Assembly (NCBI GenBank): GCA_028290305.1
Contig: JAQGKC010000098.1
Location: forward strand, 1-18,303
Length of the DNA stretch: 18,303 nt
Source: Bradyrhizobium sp.
Lineage (GTDB): Bacteria; Pseudomonadota; Alphaproteobacteria; Rhizobiales; Xanthobacteraceae
Reading direction: 5' to 3'
Shown in pieces: positions 13,496 through 18,303 of this stretch (position 1 is the stretch's first letter; each line of letters begins with the position of its first letter). The notes under the pieces are model-generated. The model did no database searches, was not told where the DNA came from, and saw only the letters and a program-made list of their open reading frames with translations. A program made the position numbers and the translations under genes.

Positions 13496-13906
13496 GGCCG
13501 CAGCGGACGTTTCGCCGTTCGAATGTCTTGCAATCCTGGATATGACGCTCTCGGCGACAGGAAGCTGCAACACAATCGCGCGTTGGCCCTTCGACAACCG
13601 CGTAACCAGAATGCTCGTTCCGTCTGGAAACTCAAGTGCATCATGATGCCGACGAGGAACATTCGGGTCCATTTTACGAAATCGAGCAACCCTGAAGGGA
13701 CTGGTCTTACTCCAAAACCAAACCGGATCGTATTTTACATTTGCTTCAAACGCCAATTCGGTTCCAGGAAGCGGGCAGACGGCGACGTTGAGCTCGGCTT
13801 CGGCCGCAAAGCCACGGGTCGGCGTGCCCGCTAATTTCGTCGAGACCAGTTTTTCTCCAACCTTGGCAGGACGCAAGGCAATAGCATGCAGACTGTAGTC
13901 GCACAT
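13490..13906 (-). CDS. Conserved rhizobial hypothetical protein (MCDYSLHAI family)
   Basis: A 138-residue protein from the ATG at 13906, with AGGAG eight bases upstream. The first 25 codons of the longer frame (from 13981) are rejected on that basis. It begins MCDYSLHAIALRPAKVGEKL and has NVAVCPLPGTELAFE, VARFRKMD, HHDALEFPDGTSILVTRL and ATVLQLP-like RAIVLQLPVA. I recall this as a frequent protein in Bradyrhizobium with no known function. After VLQLPVAES the C-terminus ends in SVISRIARHSNGETSAAAE, not the tail I remember, so the 3' end may be altered where it meets the PoxB remnant. No signal peptide; two early cysteines (C2, C50 region) and the paired histidines could bind metal. Confidence 0.75.
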   Translation of the reverse strand: MCDYSLHAIALRPAKVGEKLVSTKLAGTPTRGFAAEAELNVAVCPLPGTELAFEANVKYDPVWFWSKTSPFRVARFRKMDPNVPRRHHDALEFPDGTSILVTRLSKGQRAIVLQLPVAESVISRIARHSNGETSAAAE

Positions 13907-14043
13907 CGGATACGCTCCTCTTTCGAGATAGCACCCGCAGCCGCTGGAGCAGGCGTCTATCACCATGATCTGTGGGCCCAAATGTTTGCCGCGTTGTTGG
14001 CAATTCTGCGGCTAAGAATTTGAGGTGACGGGAATTCTGCTGG

Positions 14044-14311
14044 TCATTCGATCCGGGTGATCTTAGCCGCGCCGGCTTGAACGACATCGCCCACGGGTTC
14101 CCCGAACATCGATCTCGCCAGCGGCGAGACATGAGAGATCGAGCCTTGGGCTGGGTCGGCTTCGTCCTCGCCAACGATCCGGAACGTTGTTTCCTGCCAT
14201 CGTCGCGCACGATCGTCACCGACGTGCCGAACCGCATTTCGCGGTGGCCGACCGGGACCGGCACGACGCGCGCCGGCCAGCGACGGCGCCAACCGCGCCC
14301 TTGGCGGTTCT
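14044..14311 (-). pseudogene. GreA/GreB-like C-terminal domain remnant, frameshifted
   Basis: The 3' part reads FRIVGEDEADPAQGSISHVS, then PLARSMFGEPVGDVVQAG and KITRIE to a TGA at 14044. This is the FKBP-like C-terminal domain of GreA-type transcript cleavage factors. The preceding strand is in another frame: RVVPVPVGHREMRFGTSVTI then VRDDGRKQ, which joins FRIVGED after a shift near 14183-14200. The N-terminal coiled coil that enters the RNA polymerase secondary channel is missing. Upstream (14312-14387) a short frame GEGWVVELSFDNEMAQFG ending in TAA may be another scrap. It is therefore a non-functional copy of a rhizobial GreA paralogue. Confidence 0.6.
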
Positions 14312-14387
14312 TTAGATGATGACCTCAGTTTCCCCGAACTGGGCCATTTCGTTGTCGAAGGACAGCTCAACAACCCAGCCCTCGCCT

Positions 14388-14669
14388 TTAGAGCTTCGGA
14401 TCCCTCAAATGCGCACACTGAGGACACTGACCGTCTGCGGCTTCGATAAGTTGACGCCTAATCTCTTCCATAAGAGCTTCTCGCTTCCACTTCGTGCCGT
14501 CGGTTTTGATGATTTTTCTGGCACGAGCAAAGGCATGGCTCTCGGCGGCATCGTCACCGATACGGATAGTGACATCCGAGTGGAACGGGCAAACTGTTGT
14601 GGCGCGGGTCGTCATTAGCGCATAGCGCACGGCTGAACCCAGATTGTCGGCATAGTCATTGACGGACAT
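14388..14669 (-). CDS. Small Cys/His-containing hypothetical protein (93 residues)
   Basis: The ATG at 14669 has AGGAG six bases upstream, and the frame is intact to TAA at 14388. The protein reads MSVNDYADNLGSAVRYALMT, then TTVCPFHSDVTIRIGDDAAE, an alpha-helical middle (SHAFARARKIIK) and QCPQCAHLRDPKL at the end. C27-x2-H30 and C82-x2-C85 could bind one zinc together, a layout seen in small regulatory zinc proteins; this is inference. No signal or membrane segment. I believe relatives exist in Bradyrhizobium but know no function. It stands alone, upstream of the GreA-like remnant on the same strand. Confidence 0.65.
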   Translation of the reverse strand: MSVNDYADNLGSAVRYALMTTRATTVCPFHSDVTIRIGDDAAESHAFARARKIIKTDGTKWKREALMEEIRRQLIEAADGQCPQCAHLRDPKL

Positions 14670-14702
14670 CAGAGTCTCCTGCTCTGACCCTCGATGATAA
14701 AC

Positions 14703-14717
14703 GGCCCGTCTGACGGG
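14703..14717. repeat. Short perfect palindrome GCCCGTC-T-GACGGGC
   Basis: Seven-base arms around one T, about 35 bases upstream of the minus-strand gene starting at 14669. Likely an operator-like or structural element in that gene's leader; no T-run follows on either strand. Confidence 0.35.
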
Positions 14718-14985
14718 CGGCTCGACACAGGTGTCCTAACGCCGGACGACAGCTCTCGATTCTAAAGCGCCATCGCGGCTACAAGCTAACGAAGCATAGT
14801 TCCAAAGGTTGCCGCAATTGGTTAGGCGGATCTAGTTTAAAAAGCCCGCTGGCGCGAACCCGGTCGCCTCACCCCTCATCGTCCGGATGATGCCGCGCAT
14901 AAAACATGATTTCGCGAGCGTAGTTTAGTTGCCATTCGGTCCCGGCGGGAGGATGCTCTCGGCTGTGGGCACAATGGAGAGCGGC

Positions 14986-15228
14986 ATGGGCAAGGCAGGT
15001 CTCGACAATCGCCACCGCAACAAGGATGACGAAATCAGCGGCAAACACGGAAACACCTCCGTCCGCACGCTGCGCAAAATTTACGGACAGGGTTTTGCCG
15101 CCGGGTATCCGAAATCCGCGCAGCTGAGTGAGGTAATGCTTCAAGTCAATGAGACTTCGCTAAGCCAACTCCGCCGCGATCACGAGAAGCATCATTTAAA
15201 GCACAAGATCGCTCATGTAGCGGAATAA
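14986..15228 (+). CDS. Conserved small rhizobial protein (DNRHRNKD family)
   Basis: An 80-residue basic protein. I start at the ATG at 14986, which has GGAG six bases upstream; an ATG at 14974 is the alternative. It reads MGKAGLDNRHRNKDDEISGK, HGNTSVRTLRKIYGQGFAAG and LSEVMLQVNETSLSQLRRDH, then HHLKHKIAHVAE. I recognise the pattern 'DNR.RDK.G.I..KHGNT...TLRK.YG..FA.G....A.L..VL' from a family frequent in rhizobia, of unknown function, possibly nucleic-acid binding given its basic N-terminus. It is followed 51 bases later by the alpha-CTD-like gene on the same strand, so the two may be cotranscribed. An antisense frame covers it but lacks a start signal. Confidence 0.72.
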   Translation: MGKAGLDNRHRNKDDEISGKHGNTSVRTLRKIYGQGFAAGYPKSAQLSEVMLQVNETSLSQLRRDHEKHHLKHKIAHVAE

Positions 15229-15279
15229 ACGCGCCGACTTGTCGAACTGAGGCTGAGGCTGAAGGTGAAGGCACCAAAA

Positions 15280-15924
15280 ATGAACCAGGTGAATGCCAGG
15301 CACGAGATTATTCGGGAATGGCGTTCGCTTCCGAAGGAGCTGAGACAAACGGACGAACAAGCCGCAGCGTTCGCGATGCAGATAAAAGACAAATACAAAT
15401 TCTCTAGCGACAGCGCTGACCCCTACCAAACCGTCAAAGATTGGCTGCTGCGTTACCTATCGATTACGCGCGGGCTGGAGCGAAATGCTGAAAGCGAAGG
15501 GAAAATGAGCGGCGACGAGAAAAGCACTGATCCCGGCCTCTCGGCTGCCGAGCGGAAAACTCTCAGAAGCCGCGAGGCGGAAGAAGCGATCGCGGAGCAT
15601 GAAAGCGCTCAGAAGGCATTTCATGACAATCGGGAGCGGCTGCGGGAAGAACGCCTCAGGCGGGAGGCAGCGGCGGGGCCGATGCTTTATCCGGCCCTAG
15701 AGCTTCCAGACGACACCCCGGTCGAGAACGTCCGATTTGCTACCAGGATACGGAAGGCACTGCATGCCGCGGGCATGAAGACGATTGGGGACGTGCGTGA
15801 AGCTTCCGACGCTGCGCTGCTTAGCCTTCCGGATTTCGGCAGCGGTTCGCTATCTTATCTTCGTGAGGCCCTTGGTCTCCGGTCAACCGATGGCGTGCGT
15901 CCAAAGATCAAAAAGCCCGCCTGA
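15280..15924 (+). CDS. Fusion of a small conserved domain with an RNA polymerase alpha-CTD-like domain
   Basis: The 214-residue frame from the ATG at 15280 (GAAGG eight bases upstream; a GTG at 15265 is also possible) joins two things I know as separate rhizobial proteins. The first 60 or so residues (ARHEIIREWRSLPKELRQTD, EQAAAFAMQIKDKYKF) form one conserved small protein. From M76 (MSGDEKSTDP...) on there is a charged coiled-coil-like linker (about 90-150) and then a helix-hairpin-helix domain like the RNA polymerase alpha C-terminal domain: KTIGDVREASDAALLSLPDF then GSGSLSYLREALGL. The internal ATG at 15505 has GAAGGGA upstream and could start the second protein alone (139 residues). The original stop of the first gene seems lost. 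An alpha-CTD binds UP-element DNA or activators; whether this one does is unknown. Confidence 0.65.
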   Translation: MNQVNARHEIIREWRSLPKELRQTDEQAAAFAMQIKDKYKFSSDSADPYQTVKDWLLRYLSITRGLERNAESEGKMSGDEKSTDPGLSAAERKTLRSREAEEAIAEHESAQKAFHDNRERLREERLRREAAAGPMLYPALELPDDTPVENVRFATRIRKALHAAGMKTIGDVREASDAALLSLPDFGSGSLSYLREALGLRSTDGVRPKIKKPA

Positions 15925-15940
15925 TTTGCGGCGATTGCTA

Positions 15941-15960
15941 AGCCGCTCCGGCGGCTTTCG
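15941..15960 (+). terminator. Weak hairpin terminator after the alpha-CTD-like gene
   Basis: AGCCGC / GCGGCT with a four-base loop TCCG, followed by TTTCG, lies 17 bases after the stop at 15924. The T-run is short, so termination may be partial. Confidence 0.4.
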
Positions 15961-16199
15961 CGGGAGGCCATGCGCGATAGCTGCTGTCGCAGGATCAGGG
16001 GCGGCAGTATGAGAGGCCTTTCCACTCGTCAACGGGGCGTCCGAATAGATTTCGCCGGCGATGGTGATCAACGCGCGTATGAAGACGACCACAGTTCTCC
16101 TGGTCGCTTTCTCGCGCGCGAATACGGCAAAATCAGTCGAATACCTCGGCTAAAAACGGAAGTTTCGATTCGAGATGCCCCGCCACAACTCGAGAAGCC
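15961..16199. other. Intergenic stretch without supported gene
   Basis: About 240 bases between the hairpin and the integrase scrap. Long frames are open on both strands because of the base composition, but none has a start signal or a family pattern. Confidence 0.35.
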
Positions 16200-16202
16200 A
16201 AT

Positions 16203-16271
16203 GGGAGGAAGCTGCTCGCATCCGCAGGCTTCCGTTATCTGGTTTGCGATCCATTCCGCGGTTTTATTCCA
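16203..16271 (-). mobile_element. Possible scrap of an rve-type integrase/transposase
   Basis: On the minus strand, one frame reads TAEWIANQITEACGCEQLPP before similarity is lost. In integrase-core transposases the stretch 'HPTAEWIA.QITEA..W..AP.YLIRDRD' leads to the second catalytic Asp; here the sequence ends before it. Only about 23 codons, so this could be chance. It lies exactly behind the stop of the MpaB-family gene. Confidence 0.3.
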
Positions 16272-17199
16272 TCATCGGCCGGCCGATCCAAAGCCTGTTC
16301 AGCCAACGCACTGCCAAGTCGGGCTGCCTCTCGCCTTGCAAGCGCGCCAGGGCCTCCTGATAAGGGCCCACCGCCCGTATGCGCATTGGAAGCCGAGGAT
16401 AGAGGCGCCGGATCAGCGCGAGCGCCAAGTTCATGCTACGTTGTTCACGTTCGCCGAAGACCAATCCGAATTCCCCGCGTAACCGCTCTGGCAGCAAGTG
16501 GGTCGTCAGCGCCAGATACCACTTCGGCGCGCGCAATTTTGTTGCGCGCCCGGAGAAGATTTGCTCAGCTATCTTGCGGGCGGCGGGGCTGACAGTGAGA
16601 ATATCCGACCGCAGCATCCCCTCATTGTAGGCAATGAACGACGTCCAGTCTGATGGTAAATCGGCCTGCCGAACACCGCATAACGCCGCGAACAGCCGGG
16701 CCTCGACCCAGTATTTTTCACGCTCGCTATCCGTGAGCGCAGGCAAGACGAGATCATGTGTCAACAAGGCAGTCTCCACGAGCGTGGCGTGAACCCACCG
16801 TAGCGCCGAGACCTCATTGGCGCGGTAATGAGAGCCCGCGGCAAAGCGGCCTGCCGCCCACGGCAATATTCCCGTCACCGCGGCGTGACGCCGATGCAGT
16901 CGGCGGGCCGCAGCCAGCGCCTGATCGCGCGTGCCAAACACCATCGTGAAAACAGTGTTGAACGTTTGGTGGAACCGGGCAATCGGATCAGCAAAAGTCC
17001 GGGAATGCTCAGCGATGGCTGCGGCGACCCAGGGGTGTGCCAACTGAAGCAACAAGGCGCGGCCGGCGCCAAGGAAGACGGCCGCCTCGCGGTCCACCCG
17101 CCAGGTCAGTGAAGCGGGACCGAAGACCCCCTCAATTGATCCGGCCGCCGCCTCGCAAACGGCGTCGAGACTGCTTTCAAAATCATCTTCGGACGACAA
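16264..17199 (-). CDS. Oxygenase MpaB / DUF2236 family protein
   Basis: A 311-residue soluble protein. Family features are the N-terminal W-x-V-x-x-E region (TWRVDREAAVFLGAG), GRALLLQLAHPWVAAAIAEH (about 46-65), FADPIARFHQTF, an H-rich LHRRHAAVTG (101-110) and ALRWVHATLVETALL (132-146). This is the DUF2236 fold related to latex-clearing protein Lcp and fungal MpaB, which use b-type haem; bacterial relatives are mostly uncharacterised. The start is a TTG at 17199 with GAGGA seven bases upstream; no ATG precedes the conserved core. It appears to be a single gene, with an integrase scrap directly downstream and about 170 bases to the next minus-strand gene upstream. The reaction and substrate are unknown. 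Confidence 0.82.
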   Translation of the reverse strand: MSSEDDFESSLDAVCEAAAGSIEGVFGPASLTWRVDREAAVFLGAGRALLLQLAHPWVAAAIAEHSRTFADPIARFHQTFNTVFTMVFGTRDQALAAARRLHRRHAAVTGILPWAAGRFAAGSHYRANEVSALRWVHATLVETALLTHDLVLPALTDSEREKYWVEARLFAALCGVRQADLPSDWTSFIAYNEGMLRSDILTVSPAARKIAEQIFSGRATKLRAPKWYLALTTHLLPERLRGEFGLVFGEREQRSMNLALALIRRLYPRLPMRIRAVGPYQEALARLQGERQPDLAVRWLNRLWIGRPMME

Positions 17200-17368
17200 C
17201 GGTATGTCCTCACGATCTGCAACGGATCACGGGCCGACAAGTCCCCGGATCCAAGTGAGAGCAGTATTTGCCCTGTAGCCATCGCTGGGGTGCCCACCGA
17301 GAAGTACCTGTGCTCCATCGAGGGCGCCCGTGTCCTCCCGGGCGTCCCCTTAGGGACGAGCTCGGGGG

Positions 17369-17527
17369 TCAGAACCGTTGCCCTTGCCGGATCTCCCTTG
17401 GCTCCTCCCGCCTTGCCCGCTTGGTAAAGCCGCTCTCAGGCGATTCCGCAGCCTGCGCCGTCGCGATGTCGATAATCGACTTGGCGAGCTGGTTGGGGTC
17501 CTTAGGGCGTTTGGGGTGGCTAGTCAT
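17369..17527 (-). CDS. Small basic protein of a rhizobial histone-like family, short or truncated
   Basis: A 52-residue frame from the ATG at 17527, which overlaps the stop of the upstream zinc-ribbon gene as ATGA. It reads MTSHPKRPKDPNQLAKSIID then IATAQAAESPESGF and a basic tail. The PKRP.DPNQLAKSI.DIATG start is that of a common rhizobial protein whose longer members carry an 'LGRKGGLKGGKARA' basic, histone-H1-like segment. That segment is missing here; the C-terminus (TKRARREEPREIRQGQRF) differs, so this may be a short paralogue or a frameshifted copy. Translational coupling to the gene before it supports expression as a pair. Confidence 0.6.
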   Translation of the reverse strand: MTSHPKRPKDPNQLAKSIIDIATAQAAESPESGFTKRARREEPREIRQGQRF

Positions 17528-17706
17528 ACCGGCTTTCCGTCTGGGCGATTGATAAGTTCGAACGAGGGAACGTGGGTGCTGTTCCACCACGACTCTAGCG
17601 CAGCCCCGCAAACTGTGCAGACCGCGTCACCCGTATGCGGTACCAAGAACTTTGTTTCAGTGCGTTTGTACTCGGCGCCGCAATTGCATCGGACAATTGT
17701 CGCCAT
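17524..17706 (-). CDS. Small zinc-ribbon-like protein (60 residues)
   Basis: From the ATG at 17706 the protein reads MATIVRCNCGAEYKRTETKF, then DAVCTVCGAALESWWNST and FELINRPDGKPV. Cysteines C7, C9, C30 and C33 give two knuckles (C-x-C and C-x2-C), as in small rhizobial proteins with 'LKCNCGA.YKR.E......D...C..CG..LESW......P.F.L..RP'. It probably binds one zinc; the role is unknown. The start is not fixed: an in-frame ATG at 17760 would add 18 residues, and neither has a strong ribosome site. The last four bases overlap the next gene's ATG. Confidence 0.68.
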   Translation of the reverse strand: MATIVRCNCGAEYKRTETKFLVPHTGDAVCTVCGAALESWWNSTHVPSFELINRPDGKPV

Positions 17707-17760
17707 TCTCGGAATATGCGCCCGGAACCGCCCCTTTTCCAGTGTGGAAGTCTCCCACAT

Positions 17761-18127
17761 TCAAACTGACCCACTACCCAGCCGCAACATCCGGACACCG
17801 GAGATTTCTACCGTCGACTGAAAAATAGACGGGAATACCCGACCCCATTTGTCCCGTTGGCTCGTCTTCCGTAGAACCCCATCGTGGGCACAGCCCTGCA
17901 TGCGCCCCGTCACACCAAGCCGCCGGAGGAACGGCCAGTCAGTCAATCTGGCCGGTGAACTCAGCGGGTATTTGTCAAGCGGTGTAGACTCTTCACCAAC
18001 GTGAGCCAATATGATCGGTCGAGGGCTTGAAAAAATGCACGCCTAACTCAATCCCGATGCGGTCAACACGCCAGATGGAATTACCCACAGTTCAGACGAA
18101 CGAACAGCCTCAACCAACCCGCCCGCT
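17761..18127. other. Intergenic stretch between the zinc-ribbon gene and the HU-like gene
   Basis: About 370 bases. An 82-codon frame on the minus strand (17761-18009) starts at TTG without a ribosome site and has no family I know. No clear terminator follows the HU-like gene. The promoter of the two-gene unit downstream should lie here, but I could not identify it. Confidence 0.35.
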
Positions 18128-18303
18128 TCAAACAGCGTCTTTAGCAACCTTCAGGGGTGACGCCTTGACCGACTTGCTGTCTGGCTTGGCCGCGAACTCC
18201 ATAGGCTCTTTCGTGAAAGGATTTACACCGCTGCGGGCTTCAGTAGCAGGCTTGTTCACGACCGACATTTTGACGAAGCCAGGAATGACGAACTCGCCGG
18301 ATT
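18128..18303 (-). CDS. HU-family DNA-binding protein, C-terminal part (runs off the window)
   Basis: The last 58 codons of a minus-strand gene, with the 5' end beyond the right edge. It reads GEFVIPGFVKMSVVNKPATE, ARSGVNPFTKEPMEFAAKPD and KSVKASPLKVAKDAV to TGA at 18128. This is the arm and C-terminal helix of an HU/IHF-like protein: the 'G.F.IPGFVK....KPA..AR.G.NPFTGE....AKP.....K..PLK..KDAV' pattern is that of rhizobial HU paralogues. HU dimers bend and compact DNA through the beta arm that contains the R-x-NPFT segment. This copy has K in place of the usual G after NPFT. The N-terminal dimer part is not visible. Confidence 0.82.
   Translation of the reverse strand, partial: SGEFVIPGFVKMSVVNKPATEARSGVNPFTKEPMEFAAKPDSKSVKASPLKVAKDAV

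Noticed and set aside
14869..15144. Minus-strand 91-codon frame ending in TEWQLNYAREIMFYARHH
   Set aside because: Mostly antisense to the better-supported DNRHRNKD gene and without a ribosome site, although its last 20 residues look natural and could be a scrap of another gene.
17761..18009. Minus-strand 82-codon frame
   Set aside because: TTG start, no ribosome site, no known family.
1..18303. CRISPR array, tRNA, rRNA or complete transposon
   Set aside because: No regularly spaced repeats, no tRNA-like T-arm with matching acceptor stem, no rRNA motifs, and only transposase or integrase fragments without paired terminal repeats were found.

Overview
The window looks like accessory chromosome from a Bradyrhizobium-like alphaproteobacterium (Rhizobiales, Nitrobacteraceae). 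This rests on the high GC content, on several small conserved proteins I recognise from that group (for example the one starting MCDYSLHAI, the DNRHRNKD protein and the RNA-polymerase-alpha-CTD-like protein), on GreA and HU paralogues, and on Shine-Dalgarno-led short genes scattered among decayed fragments. Identifications come from reading motifs; no database search was run.

Region 1 (349-6120, minus strand) is one clear operon. It runs from a TTGACA promoter through a DapA/N-acetylneuraminate-lyase-family gene, a periplasmic type-1 solute-binding protein, the two permeases LivH and LivM, and the two ATPases LivG and LivF. The permease and ATPase genes abut or overlap. The likely role is uptake of an amino-acid-like or carboxylate solute plus an aldolase/dehydratase step on it or its breakdown product. 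Bases 1-348 hold no gene I can support.

Region 2 (6390-9560) is a scarred, more AT-rich island. It holds a small membrane protein (minus), a conserved small gene cut off by a transposase remnant, a 557-residue membrane-anchored LTA-synthase/sulfatase-type enzyme with serine at the nucleophile position, and a decayed Toprim/DNA-primase-like gene ending in a rho-independent terminator.

Region 3 (9700-12240) contains short genes: a 77-residue hypothetical (minus), a frameshifted phage-type hypothetical, a secreted repeat protein with its own terminator and a possible stress promoter, and a 67-residue protein whose stop codon lies in the loop of a 14-bp hairpin. The stretch 9965-10516 holds nothing I can support.

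Region 4 (12374-14669, minus) has a HAD phosphatase with a possible coupled downstream remnant, a broken 3' end of a PoxB-type thiamine-diphosphate enzyme, the MCDYSLHAI protein, a broken GreA-like domain and a small Cys/His protein.

Region 5 (14986-18303) has the DNRHRNKD protein and a probable fusion of a small conserved domain to an alpha-CTD-like domain (plus). On the minus strand are an MpaB/DUF2236-family protein with an integrase scrap behind it, a two-gene unit of a zinc-ribbon-like and a basic small protein, and the C-terminal part of an HU-family protein running off the right edge.

I see no defence island, CRISPR array, complete mobile element or RNA gene. The most interesting points are the DapA-Liv operon, the LTA-synthase-like gene among IS scars, the small-domain/alpha-CTD fusion, and the unusually high density of half-decayed genes.
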